Part shown: piece by piece, positions 17,211 to 25,566 of the stretch
Layout: the number at the start of each line of letters is the position of its first letter
Position numbering within the stretch: position 1 is the stretch's first letter
NCBI RefSeq assembly: GCF_036248275.1
Contig: NZ_CP109181.1
Coordinates: 6,758,001 to 6,822,000, forward strand
Length of the DNA: 64,000 bases
Reading direction: 5' to 3'
Source: Streptomyces sp. NBC_01716
Lineage (GTDB): Bacteria > Actinomycetota > Actinomycetes > Streptomycetales > Streptomycetaceae
Translations under genes and position numbers: made by a program
The notes under the pieces: generated by a model
The model's input: the letters and a program-made list of their open reading frames with translations, nothing else
Told to the model about the DNA's origin: nothing
The model's database searches: none

Positions 17211-19235
17211 ATGACGGCCGAGCTGGTCCGGGGGCAGAACCACCCCTTGCCCCACAGCCGACTGGAGATCCGGGTGACGGCCGCGGCACCGGTCCTGGCG
17301 TGCGCCACCCTCGGCGACAACCGGGGCACGGTCCTCGGCGTCGAGTGGATCGCCCACCCGGGCTCGCCCGCACTCCCCGGCATCGAGGTGTCCCGGCAGG
17401 CCGCCGCCGGGCTGCGCTTCCATGTCGACCTGGAGGCCCTGCCCGACCGCGCGCATCTGGTGCACATACTGCTCGCGCTCCCCGAAGGGGGCGGCGGGCC
17501 GGCCAGGTTCGGCGCCACCGCGGCCCCGTTCGCCGCCGTCACCTCCACGGACGGCACCGAGATCGCCAGCTTCACCATCACCGACCTGGAGGCGGAGTCC
17601 GCCGTCGTCGCGCTGGAGCTCTACCGCCGCCAGGGAGCCTGGAAGGTCCGCGCCGTCGGCCAGGGGTACGCGGGCGGGCTCGCCGAGCTGTTCCGCGACC
17701 AGGGCCTGCCGGGGGCCCGCGAGTTCGCCGCCGGGATCCAGGAGGCGGTGGCCCGGCACATGGCCAGCGCGATCCAGGCACCCCTGACCGGCACGCAGGA
17801 CGGCGTACGCGTCCGCTCCGACCGGTCGGCCACGGCCACCCAGCCCGGCCAGACCGCCGCGGGCTCCACCGGAGCCGGCGCCGCGGCCACCGGTGCCGGC
17901 ACCACCCCCGGCACCGGCGCCACGCCCCACCAACTGCCCGGCACCCCCGGGCCCACCGGCCCGGACAGCCAGGGCCAGCAGCCCGCCGCCGCCTCGCACG
18001 GCACCACGGGCGGGCGGGTCGACTACACACACCCGCGCCGCCGCACCACGGCCCCGCCCACCCCACCGCCCGCGGCTCCGCCGGCCCAGCCAGGCCAGGC
18101 GTCGCGCCCGGTGGCGGGCGACGCGACCGGCTGGTCTCTGGAAGAGCGCCTCTACAACCAGGTGTGGGGCATGTTCGAGGACCTGGCCCGCGCCACCGCC
18201 GCCTACCGCAGCGCCGTCGACTTCGCCGAGTCCCGGATGGACCAGGAGCTCGACCGGGTCCTGTCCGACCCGCGCAGCCGGATAGGCGGCACCGGCGACG
18301 CGGCCCGCGAGGCCGCCCGCGCCAAGCGCGACCAGCTCACCGGCCAGGCGCGCGAGGCGCTCGACCGGGACCTCGCCCAGCTGGCCGCCGAGACCGAGGT
18401 CGTCGAGCCCGCCCTGCCGCCGTCGTACGCCCGCTGGGACAACCCCGTCTGGCACGCCTACCGCGTCCCGATGGACAACCCGATGGCGCTTCGCCTCGGC
18501 GATCTCCATCTCCCCGAGCGCACTGACCTCCGCATCCCGATGCTGGTCAGGCTCCCGCTGGAGCGCGGTCTGTGGATCGACAGCGGCAGGTCGGGCTCGG
18601 AGGCCGCCCTCATGCTGGACGAGGGGCAGCTGCGCAGGCTCGCCATGGACAACGCCGTCGGTCACGCCGCACGTCTCCTCGCGGCCTACCCGCCCGGCGA
18701 GTTCACCGTCCATGTGATCGACGCCGCCGGCTCGGCCGCCGCGTCCCTCGCCCCGCTGGTCGGCTCGGGAGTGCTGAACCAGCCGCCGGCGACCGGCGCC
18801 GGGGGCGTCTCCGCCGTCCTCGCGAGGCTCACCCAGCGGGTGGACCTGGTGCAGATGGCCATCAGGGGCGGCGCCGCCGACTCACTGCCGCCCGATCTCG
18901 ACACCGCCGAACAACTGCTCATCGTCAACGACTTCCCGCACGGATTCGACGACCGCGCGGTCACCCAGCTGCGCTACCTCGCCGACGAGGGCCCGGCCGT
19001 CGGTGTCCATCTGATGATGGTCGCCGACCGGGAGGACGCCAGCGCGTACGGGCCCGTGCTCGACCCGCTCTGGCGTTCGCTGCTGCGCATCACACCGGTC
19101 GCCGACGACCACCTCGCCGATCCCTGGGTCGGCCACGCGTGGACGTTCGAGCCGCTGGCCATGCCGCCGGGAAGCCAGATACTCCGGCAGGTGCTCGAAC
19201 AGGTCGCCGAGGCACGCCGCGCCTGGCGCCGCTGA
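17211..19235 (+). CDS. TerD-like domain fused to a degenerate FtsK/HerA-like region
   Basis: The product has 674 residues. ATG 17211 is chosen for GAGGGG 9 nt upstream, the same layout as terD. Residues 1-190 are TerD-like but lack the tidy acidic Ca2+ loops (RFHVDLEALPDRAHLVHILLAL). Residues ~200-305 form a Gly/Ala/Pro-Thr linker. A helical segment follows at ~310-400. The C-terminal ~270 residues resemble FtsK/HerA-type NTPases in outline (RIPMLVRLPLERGLWIDSG, LLIVNDFP, GVHLMMVADRED) but have no Walker A, so they are probably inactive. Such fusions are reported in ter stress loci, where they may scaffold membrane complexes. Its 170-nt upstream gap shows no damage-type promoter. Confidence 0.78.
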   Translation: MTAELVRGQNHPLPHSRLEIRVTAAAPVLACATLGDNRGTVLGVEWIAHPGSPALPGIEVSRQAAAGLRFHVDLEALPDRAHLVHILLALPEGGGGPARFGATAAPFAAVTSTDGTEIASFTITDLEAESAVVALELYRRQGAWKVRAVGQGYAGGLAELFRDQGLPGAREFAAGIQEAVARHMASAIQAPLTGTQDGVRVRSDRSATATQPGQTAAGSTGAGAAATGAGTTPGTGATPHQLPGTPGPTGPDSQGQQPAAASHGTTGGRVDYTHPRRRTTAPPTPPPAAPPAQPGQASRPVAGDATGWSLEERLYNQVWGMFEDLARATAAYRSAVDFAESRMDQELDRVLSDPRSRIGGTGDAAREAARAKRDQLTGQAREALDRDLAQLAAETEVVEPALPPSYARWDNPVWHAYRVPMDNPMALRLGDLHLPERTDLRIPMLVRLPLERGLWIDSGRSGSEAALMLDEGQLRRLAMDNAVGHAARLLAAYPPGEFTVHVIDAAGSAAASLAPLVGSGVLNQPPATGAGGVSAVLARLTQRVDLVQMAIRGGAADSLPPDLDTAEQLLIVNDFPHGFDDRAVTQLRYLADEGPAVGVHLMMVADREDASAYGPVLDPLWRSLLRITPVADDHLADPWVGHAWTFEPLAMPPGSQILRQVLEQVAEARRAWRR

Positions 19236-19535
19236 CGCGCCCGTACCGTCCCCGAGCCCCGATCGCCCGGCCTCGGCACCGTACGGGCTCCTGCTCGCCG
19301 AGGCGTCTCTGACCTGCACCTCTGCGCGAGCTTGACCATGGACTTTACCTTTTCTTGGGAGTTCCTGTACTCTCCATTGAACGGAGGGGAGTACTCCCGC
19401 ACCGCGACGTACCCGTCAATACGGACCGCCATCGGTCCCGGGGCGTCGGCCCGCCGGCGCAGACGAGACGCACGGGTGGAAGAGACCTCCGGCAGCGACG
19501 ACGCTGATCAGTAGCCGTACGACGCCGGAGGCGCA
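19236..19535 (+). promoter_or_regulatory. 300-nt leader region of terC
   Basis: The 5' part (19236-19330) shows nothing recognisable. A TTGACC at 19332-19337 may be a -35, though no convincing -10 is found at the right distance. The 3' part holds the yybP-ykoY element described separately. The region is notably richer in A/T around 19330-19385 than its surroundings, as expected for a promoter. Confidence 0.5.
19382..19491 (+). promoter_or_regulatory. yybP-ykoY-type manganese riboswitch upstream of terC
   Basis: The closing stem P1 is CGGAGG (19382-19387) with CCTCCG (19486-19491). The 5' strand runs into GGGGAGTA (19386-19393), and the 3' strand is reached through GAGACC (19482-19487), the two conserved strings of the yybP-ykoY aptamer. 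A CGTCAATACG segment (about 19414) sits between, as in that family. The element ends 45 nt before the terC start. Known members bind Mn2+ and raise expression of TerC/Alx-type exporters. Confidence 0.78.
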
Positions 19536-20558
19536 GTGGACGTTACTTGGATGACGTGGGCACTGACCATTTTTGGTCTGTGTGCCCTGATCGGGGTCGA
19601 CTTCTTCATCGGGCGCAAGCCCCATGACGTGTCGATCAAGGAAGCCGGAATCTGGACGGTCGTATGGATCGTTCTCGCCGCACTGTTCGGCATCGGCCTG
19701 CTCGTGTTCGGCGAGAGTCAGGCATCGGGCGAGTTCTTCGCCGGATTCATCACCGAGAAGTCGCTCAGTGTCGACAATCTCTTCGTCTTCGTCCTGATCA
19801 TGGCGAAGTTCTCGGTGCCCTCACACCTCCAGCAGCGGGTGCTGCTCTTCGGTGTGCTGATCGCGCTGGTCCTGCGCGCCATCTTCATCGCTGCGGGCGC
19901 CGCGATCATCGCGAGCTTCTCGTGGGTCTTCTACATCTTCGGCGCGTTCCTGATCTACACCGCCTGGAAGCTCATCCAGGAGGCGCGCTCGGACGACGAG
20001 GAGGAGGAGTTCGAGGAGAACCGCCTCCTGAAGTCCATCGAGAGCCGTTTCGGAGTGGCCGACAAGTACCACGGCACGAAGCTCTTCATCAGGAACAACG
20101 GCAAGCGGGTGCTGACCCCGCTGATGGTGGTCATGCTCGCCATCGGCACGACCGATGTGCTGTTCGCGCTGGACTCGATCCCCGCGATCTTCGGTCTGAC
20201 CCAGGATCCGTACATCGTCTTCACCGCCAACGCCTTCGCGCTGATGGGTCTGCGACAGCTGTACTTCCTGATCGGCGGCCTGCTCAGGAAGCTGGTCCAC
20301 CTCAGTTACGGGCTGTCGATCATCCTCGGGTTCATCGGCGTGAAGCTGGTGCTGCACGCGCTGCACGAGAACGGGGTGCATGTCCCCGAGATCTCCATCC
20401 CGTTCTCGCTCGCCGTCATCTGCGGTGTGCTGATCGTCACCACGATCACGAGCCTCATCGCCTCCAAGAAGCAGGCGGAGCGCGACGCGGCCGAGGGCAT
20501 CGGGAGCGGGAACAGCAAGGACAACGACAGCGAGGGCAAGGCCGACATCGAGGCCTGA
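19536..20558 (+). CDS. TerC-family metal-ion membrane protein
   Basis: This 340-residue integral membrane protein of the TerC/Alx family has 8-9 hydrophobic segments. The two acidic intramembrane motifs SVDNLFVFVLIM (~residue 72) and TTDVLFALDSIPAIF (~205) are typical. A charged cytosolic loop DDEEEEFEEN (~150) and an acidic C-terminal tail are also seen. Family members export Mn2+ and help load secreted metalloproteins. The upstream manganese-type riboswitch supports this over a tellurite role. A strong terminator follows. Location beside two TerD-type genes suggests a dispersed ter module. Confidence 0.92.
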   Translation: MDVTWMTWALTIFGLCALIGVDFFIGRKPHDVSIKEAGIWTVVWIVLAALFGIGLLVFGESQASGEFFAGFITEKSLSVDNLFVFVLIMAKFSVPSHLQQRVLLFGVLIALVLRAIFIAAGAAIIASFSWVFYIFGAFLIYTAWKLIQEARSDDEEEEFEENRLLKSIESRFGVADKYHGTKLFIRNNGKRVLTPLMVVMLAIGTTDVLFALDSIPAIFGLTQDPYIVFTANAFALMGLRQLYFLIGGLLRKLVHLSYGLSIILGFIGVKLVLHALHENGVHVPEISIPFSLAVICGVLIVTTITSLIASKKQAERDAAEGIGSGNSKDNDSEGKADIEA

Positions 20559-20598
20559 CGGTACGGCGTGCGTGGAACCGCGCGCCGTACGGGAGACA

Positions 20599-20640
20599 AG
20601 AGCCGGGGCGAGTGGCATCAGCCGCTCGCCCCGGTTCTCT
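20599..20640. terminator. Bidirectional terminator between terC and the hydrolase
   Basis: GAGCCGGGGCGAG pairs with CTCGCCCCGGTTC (one G-T pair), followed by TCTCT on the plus strand. It separates two convergent genes. Confidence 0.8.
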
Positions 20641-20644
20641 CTGT

Positions 20645-21301
20645 CTACCAGCCGCGCTCGCGCCAGGCCGGGAGCTGCGGGCGCTCCGCGCCGAGCGTGG
20701 TGTCGTCACCGTGTCCCGGATAGACCCAGGTCTCGTCCGGCAACCGGTCGAAGAGCTTCGTCTCGACGTCGTTGATCAGACTGGCGAAGGCTTCCGGGTC
20801 CTGGTGCGTGTTGCCCACGCCGCCCGGGAAGAGGCAGTCGCCCGTGAAGAGATGCGGGTGGCCGTGCGGGTCGTCGTAGACCAGCGCGATCGAGCCCGGC
20901 GTATGCCCCACGAGATGGCGTGCGGTCAGCTCGATCAGCCCGACCCGGACCGTGTCGCCGTCGTCCACCAGCACCTCGGTCGGGACGGGAATCCCCTCGG
21001 CGTCGTACCGTCCGGCGAATGTCTCGGCGCCGGTGGCGGCCACGACCTCGGCCAGCGCCTGCCAGTGGTCGGCGTGCCGGTGCGTGGTCACGACCGACGC
21101 GATGCCGTCGTCACCGATCAGCGTCAGCAGCGTGTCCGCGTCGTTCGCGGCGTCGATCAGCAGCTGCTCCCCGGTGGCCCGGCAGCGCAGCAGATAGGCG
21201 TTGTTGTTCATCGCGCCGACCGCGACCTTGGAGATCATCAGGTCGGTCAACTCGTGCACATCGGCCGGTCCGTCGAGCTTCACGGCTCCGCTGTAGGTCA
21301 T
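20645..21301 (-). CDS. Metallo-beta-lactamase-fold hydrolase (glyoxalase II-like)
   Basis: The protein has 218 residues from ATG 21301. The metal motif THRHADHW (HxHxDH) is near residue 75, and further ligands lie in VGHTPGS (~133), FTGDCLF (Asp, ~154) and the final PGHGDDT (~200). Family members hydrolyse thioesters such as S-lactoylglutathione. In mycothiol-using actinobacteria the substrate would be a mycothiol thioester. It starts 10 nt inside the end of the upstream mycothiol-dependent gene, so the two form one unit, consistent with detoxification. Exact substrate unknown. Confidence 0.88.
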   Translation of the reverse strand: MTYSGAVKLDGPADVHELTDLMISKVAVGAMNNNAYLLRCRATGEQLLIDAANDADTLLTLIGDDGIASVVTTHRHADHWQALAEVVAATGAETFAGRYDAEGIPVPTEVLVDDGDTVRVGLIELTARHLVGHTPGSIALVYDDPHGHPHLFTGDCLFPGGVGNTHQDPEAFASLINDVETKLFDRLPDETWVYPGHGDDTTLGAERPQLPAWRERGW

Positions 21302-21311
21302 ACCACTCAGC

Positions 21312-22010
21312 CTATAGCGGCGGCAGTACGGGCAGTGAGGAGTCCGAGGTCTTGAGCGCCGCACCGTCGCGGCGGCCGGCGAGCCAGCCCATCAGGTCGG
21401 CCGCCGGGCCCGTGACGGCCGCCGGGGTGCCGTCGGCGCGGCCGGTGCGCCAAGTACGTCCGCCGGGCGAGGTGAGGGCGAGCGGGGGTACGTCAGGGTG
21501 CCCGGCGAAGCGCTCGGTGAGGAAGTCGGTCTCGCGGTCGGTGAAGTCGTCGGAGAGGTCTTCGAGCTCCCGGCCGATACCCAGGTCGACATGGTGGAGT
21601 TCGACCTCGACGAGCCTGCGGAACGGGACCCGGGCGGCGATGTCCGTGACGCCGTTGCGGAGCGCGACCGTGCGTGCCCAGTCGGCGGGGACGGCCGCCA
21701 CCCGCCGGAGGTGCCCGGCCGTGGCGCGTACGTCGGCGACCTGGACATCAAGGGGCCGGGAGGCGTCGCGCTCGATGTCCCGGTCGCGGGTGACGGCGTC
21801 CGGGTACATGGGCCGGCCTTCGAGCACATTGACGAGTGCTTCGGCGTTTCGGGCGAGATGGGCCAGTACGTGACCGCGGCTCCAGCCCGGCAGCCGTGAC
21901 GGCTTGGCCAGGGAGGCGTTGTCCAGCAGGGCGGCTGCGGTGAGGAGCCGGTCGGTCGCTTCATGGAGGGATTCCAGGTCGCGCACATGATCGAGCATGG
22001 GGCCGACCAT
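21312..22010 (-). CDS. Maleylpyruvate isomerase-family mycothiol-dependent enzyme
   Basis: The 232-residue protein starts at ATG 22010 with AAGGAG 10 nt upstream (a second ATG at 21998 is less well placed). The N-terminal DinB-like four-helix domain has RLPGWSRGHVLAHLARNAEAL, where the His residues bind a divalent metal in MSH-dependent isomerases and S-transferases. EVELHHVDLGIG supplies a further His pair. A small C-terminal domain follows (ALTSPGGRTWRTG). It belongs to the mycothiol S-transferase/maleylpyruvate isomerase group. Paired with a glyoxalase II-like hydrolase. Divergent from uvrA. Confidence 0.86.
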   Translation of the reverse strand: MVGPMLDHVRDLESLHEATDRLLTAAALLDNASLAKPSRLPGWSRGHVLAHLARNAEALVNVLEGRPMYPDAVTRDRDIERDASRPLDVQVADVRATAGHLRRVAAVPADWARTVALRNGVTDIAARVPFRRLVEVELHHVDLGIGRELEDLSDDFTDRETDFLTERFAGHPDVPPLALTSPGGRTWRTGRADGTPAAVTGPAADLMGWLAGRRDGAALKTSDSSLPVLPPL

Positions 22011-22226
22011 AGCCCGGCCACTCCTTCGGGTGAAGGCAGTCGTAAGCTGCGGTAAATCGAATGCACGTGCTATAAGCTCCTGAGAGGCATCCTGACCAGG
22101 AGCCCTCGCCCCCCGGTGTCCCAGTGACCCGGGTCATTCCATTTGGCAGTCCATCGATTTGGCGACCCCCATTACTCTGGAACGGGGGCTCCGCCCCTGC
22201 TTCTCTCCAGAAAGGTGCGGACCGGC

Positions 22227-25193
22227 GTGGCCGACCGTCTCATCGTCCGTGGCGCTCGCGAACACAATCTCAAGAACGTTTCGCTCGACCTCCCGCGTGA
22301 CTCCCTCATCGTCTTCACCGGGCTCTCCGGGTCGGGCAAGTCGTCCCTCGCGTTCGACACGATCTTCGCCGAGGGGCAGCGTCGTTATGTCGAGTCGCTG
22401 TCCTCCTACGCCCGGCAGTTCCTCGGGCAGATGGACAAGCCGGACGTCGACTTCATCGAAGGCCTTTCGCCGGCCGTCTCCATCGACCAGAAATCGACCT
22501 CCCGCAACCCCAGGTCGACCGTCGGCACGATCACCGAGGTCTACGACTACCTCCGGCTGCTCTTCGCCCGTATCGGCAAGCCGCACTGTCCCGTCTGCGG
22601 CCGGCCGATCGCCCGCCAGTCGCCGCAGGCCATTGTCGACAAGGTCCTTGAGCTGCCCGAGGGCAGCCGGTTCCAGGTGCTGTCGCCGCTGATCAGGGAG
22701 CGCAAGGGCGAGTTCGTCGATCTGTTCTCGGACCTCCAGACCAAGGGGTACAGCCGGGCGCGCGTCGACGGGCAGACCATCCAGCTGAGCGAGCCGCCGA
22801 AGCTCAAGAAGCAGGAGAAGCACACCATCGAGGTGGTCGTCGACCGTCTCACGGTGAAGGGCAGCGCCAAGCGCCGGCTGACCGACTCGGTCGAGACCGC
22901 GCTCGGGCTCTCCGGCGGCATGGTCGTGCTCGACTTCGTCGACCTCCCGGAGGACGACCCCGAGCGCGAGCGGATGTACTCGGAGCATCTGTACTGCCCG
23001 TACGACGACTTGTCCTTCGAGGAGCTGGAGCCGCGCTCCTTCTCCTTCAACTCGCCCTTCGGCGCCTGCCCCGACTGCACGGGTATCGGCACCCGTATGG
23101 AGGTCGACCCGGAGCTGATCGTCCCCGACGAGGAGAAGTCGCTGGACGAGGGCGCCATCCACCCGTGGTCGCACGGGCACACGAAGGAGTACTTCGGCCG
23201 GCTCATCGGCGGACTGGCCGAGTCCGTCGGCTTCCGTACGGACATCCCGTGGGCCGGACTGCCGCAGCGCGCCAAGAAGGCACTGCTGTACGGGCACAAG
23301 ACCCAGGTCGAGGTGCGGTACAGGAACAGGTACGGCCGCGAGCGGGCGTACACGACCCCGTCCTTCGAAGGCGCGGTCTCCTTCGTCAAGAGGCGGCACT
23401 CGGAGGCGGAGAGCGACAGCAGCAGGGAGCGCTTCGAGGGCTACATGCGCGAGGTGCCCTGCCCGACATGTCACGGCACCCGTCTCAAGCCGCTCGTCCT
23501 CGCGGTCACGGTCATGGACAGGTCCATCGCCGACATCTCCGCGATGTCGATCAGCGAATGCGCCGACTTCCTCGGCAAGATGACGCTGAACGCCAGGGAC
23601 AAGCAGATCGCCGAGCGGGTCCTCAAGGAGGTCAACGAACGCCTGAGGTTCCTGGTCGATGTCGGCCTGGACTATCTCTCGCTCAACCGCGCGGCCGGCA
23701 CACTCTCCGGCGGTGAGGCGCAGCGCATCCGGCTCGCCACCCAGATCGGCTCCGGTCTCGTGGGTGTCCTCTATGTGCTGGACGAGCCGTCCATCGGCCT
23801 CCACCAGCGCGACAACCACCGGCTGATCGAGACCCTCATCCGGCTGCGCGACATGGGCAACACCCTGATCGTCGTGGAGCACGACGAGGACACCATCAAG
23901 GTGGCCGACTGGATCGTCGACATCGGCCCCGGCGCGGGCGAGCACGGTGGCAAGGTCGTCCACACCGGCACGCTGAAGGAGCTCCTGGACAACGAGGAGT
24001 CGATGACCGGGCAGTATCTGTCCGGCAAGAAGGCCATCCCGACGCCGGAGGTCCGCAGGCCGGCCGACCCCAAGCGGCGGCTCACGGTCCACGGCGCGCG
24101 GGAGAACAACCTGCGGGACATCGACGTGTCGTTCCCGCTGGGCCTGTTCACCGCCGTCACGGGCGTCTCGGGATCCGGCAAGTCGACCCTGGTCAACGAC
24201 ATCCTCTATCTGCACCTGGCCCGTGAGCTGAACGGCGCCAAGTCGGTGCCGGGGCGCCACACCCGCGTGGACGGGGATGATCTGGTCGACAAGGTCGTGC
24301 ATGTCGACCAGTCGCCCATCGGCCGTACGCCCCGGTCCAACCCGGCGACGTACACCGGGGTCTTCGACCATGTGCGCAAGCTCTTCGCCGAGACGATGGA
24401 GGCGAAGGTCCGCGGCTATCTCCCCGGGCGCTTCTCCTTCAACGTCAAGGGCGGGCGCTGTGAGAACTGCGCGGGCGACGGCACCATCAAAATCGAGATG
24501 AACTTCCTGCCGGACGTGTACGTCCCGTGCGAGGTGTGCCACGGAGCGCGCTACAACCGGGAGACCCTGGAGGTCCACTACAAGGGCAAGTCCATCGCCG
24601 AGGTGCTGGACATGCCGATCGAGGAGGGGCTCGACTTCTTCGAGGCCGTCCCGACGATCTCGCGTCACCTCAAGACGCTCAACGAGGTGGGTCTGGGCTA
24701 TGTGCGGCTCGGCCAGTCCGCGCCGACCCTCTCGGGCGGCGAGGCGCAGCGTGTGAAGCTGGCCAGCGAACTCCAGAAGCGGTCCACGGGCCGCACGGTG
24801 TACGTGCTGGACGAGCCCACCACCGGGCTGCACTTCGACGACATCAGCAAGCTGATCAACGTGCTGTCGGGGCTGGTCGACAAGGGCAACACGGTCATCG
24901 TCATCGAGCACAACCTGGACGTCATCAAGACGGCGGACTGGGTCGTCGACATGGGGCCCGAGGGTGGCAACGGCGGCGGGCTCGTCGTCGCCGAGGGCAC
25001 ACCGGAGCAGGTGGCCGGGGTCTCGACCAGCCACACCGGAAAGTTCCTGCGGGAGATCCTCGACGTGGAGCGGATCAGCGACGCGGCCTCTTCGGGCCGG
25101 ACGAAGTCACCGGTCCGCAAGACGGCGGCGAAGGCCGCTGTGAAGAAGACGGTCGCGGCCAAGAAGACGGCCGCGCGGTCCCGTAAGGCGTGA
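22227..25193 (+). CDS. uvrA: Excinuclease ABC subunit A
   Basis: UvrA is the ABC-type damage sensor of nucleotide excision repair that dimerises and loads UvrB. GTG 22227 gives 988 residues beginning VADRLIVRGA, the family start. Earlier in-frame codons add non-conserved sequence. Both ATPase halves are complete: Walker A GLSGSGKS (~33) and GVSGSGKS (~650), signatures LSGGEAQR twice. Zinc modules are CPVCG, CPYDD..CPDCTG and CENCAG..CEVCHG. The last ~30 residues are an unusual Lys/Ala-rich tail (KTAAKAAVKKT). Unlike uvrB and uvrC, the 216-nt upstream gap shows no RecA-NDp promoter and no convincing LexA box. Confidence 0.98.
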   Translation: MADRLIVRGAREHNLKNVSLDLPRDSLIVFTGLSGSGKSSLAFDTIFAEGQRRYVESLSSYARQFLGQMDKPDVDFIEGLSPAVSIDQKSTSRNPRSTVGTITEVYDYLRLLFARIGKPHCPVCGRPIARQSPQAIVDKVLELPEGSRFQVLSPLIRERKGEFVDLFSDLQTKGYSRARVDGQTIQLSEPPKLKKQEKHTIEVVVDRLTVKGSAKRRLTDSVETALGLSGGMVVLDFVDLPEDDPERERMYSEHLYCPYDDLSFEELEPRSFSFNSPFGACPDCTGIGTRMEVDPELIVPDEEKSLDEGAIHPWSHGHTKEYFGRLIGGLAESVGFRTDIPWAGLPQRAKKALLYGHKTQVEVRYRNRYGRERAYTTPSFEGAVSFVKRRHSEAESDSSRERFEGYMREVPCPTCHGTRLKPLVLAVTVMDRSIADISAMSISECADFLGKMTLNARDKQIAERVLKEVNERLRFLVDVGLDYLSLNRAAGTLSGGEAQRIRLATQIGSGLVGVLYVLDEPSIGLHQRDNHRLIETLIRLRDMGNTLIVVEHDEDTIKVADWIVDIGPGAGEHGGKVVHTGTLKELLDNEESMTGQYLSGKKAIPTPEVRRPADPKRRLTVHGARENNLRDIDVSFPLGLFTAVTGVSGSGKSTLVNDILYLHLARELNGAKSVPGRHTRVDGDDLVDKVVHVDQSPIGRTPRSNPATYTGVFDHVRKLFAETMEAKVRGYLPGRFSFNVKGGRCENCAGDGTIKIEMNFLPDVYVPCEVCHGARYNRETLEVHYKGKSIAEVLDMPIEEGLDFFEAVPTISRHLKTLNEVGLGYVRLGQSAPTLSGGEAQRVKLASELQKRSTGRTVYVLDEPTTGLHFDDISKLINVLSGLVDKGNTVIVIEHNLDVIKTADWVVDMGPEGGNGGGLVVAEGTPEQVAGVSTSHTGKFLREILDVERISDAASSGRTKSPVRKTAAKAAVKKTVAAKKTAARSRKA

Positions 25194-25200
25194 CATCAGA

Positions 25201-25233
25201 CGGCCGGGGCGTCGCCGGAGGGCGCCTCGGCCG
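25201..25233 (+). terminator. Hairpin after uvrA
   Basis: An imperfect GC-rich inverted repeat (GGCCGgGGCG with CGCCtCGGCC) lies 8 nt beyond the uvrA stop and separates it from the peptide-synthetase genes. Confidence 0.45.
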
Positions 25234-25292
25234 AACGTATGCGCGAGATCTGGGTCAGAATGGGCACCTTCCATCAAACGGCAGGATGCGAG

Positions 25293-25544
25293 ATGAAGGT
25301 GTCCGAGCAGCAGCGCCCTGAGAGCGCTTCCGTCGTCCGGATCATGGCAGAGGTCCTCGGGGCCGATGAGTTGAAGTCCTCCGACAGCTTCTACGACTTC
25401 GGCGGCACGTCCCTCCAGGCGGTACGCATATGCACCCGCGTCAAGAGAGAGCTGGGTATCCGGGTCTCTCCCGACACGGTCTTCGACAGTGAAACGGTCG
25501 GGGACTTCCAGGCAGCCGTGATGGCCCGCGGCGAAGCCGTCTGA
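25293..25544 (+). CDS. Free-standing peptidyl/acyl carrier protein
   Basis: The protein has 83 residues from ATG 25293, with AGGA 7 nt upstream. It is a four-helix carrier domain. The 4'-phosphopantetheine serine is in DFGGTSLQAVR at about residue 39. It lies 22 nt before a free-standing adenylation protein, which should load it, and upstream of a C-A-T-R synthetase, which should accept the loaded residue. No phosphopantetheinyl transferase or MbtH-type gene is in the window. Confidence 0.85.
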   Translation: MKVSEQQRPESASVVRIMAEVLGADELKSSDSFYDFGGTSLQAVRICTRVKRELGIRVSPDTVFDSETVGDFQAAVMARGEAV

Positions 25545-25566
25545 CCGGGACGGGGACCGACTTCTC

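Noticed and set aside
22060..22085. LexA-like half-site (TCGAATGCACGTGC) upstream of uvrA
   Set aside because: Only a half-site matches; the GAAC-N4-GTTC symmetry is missing.
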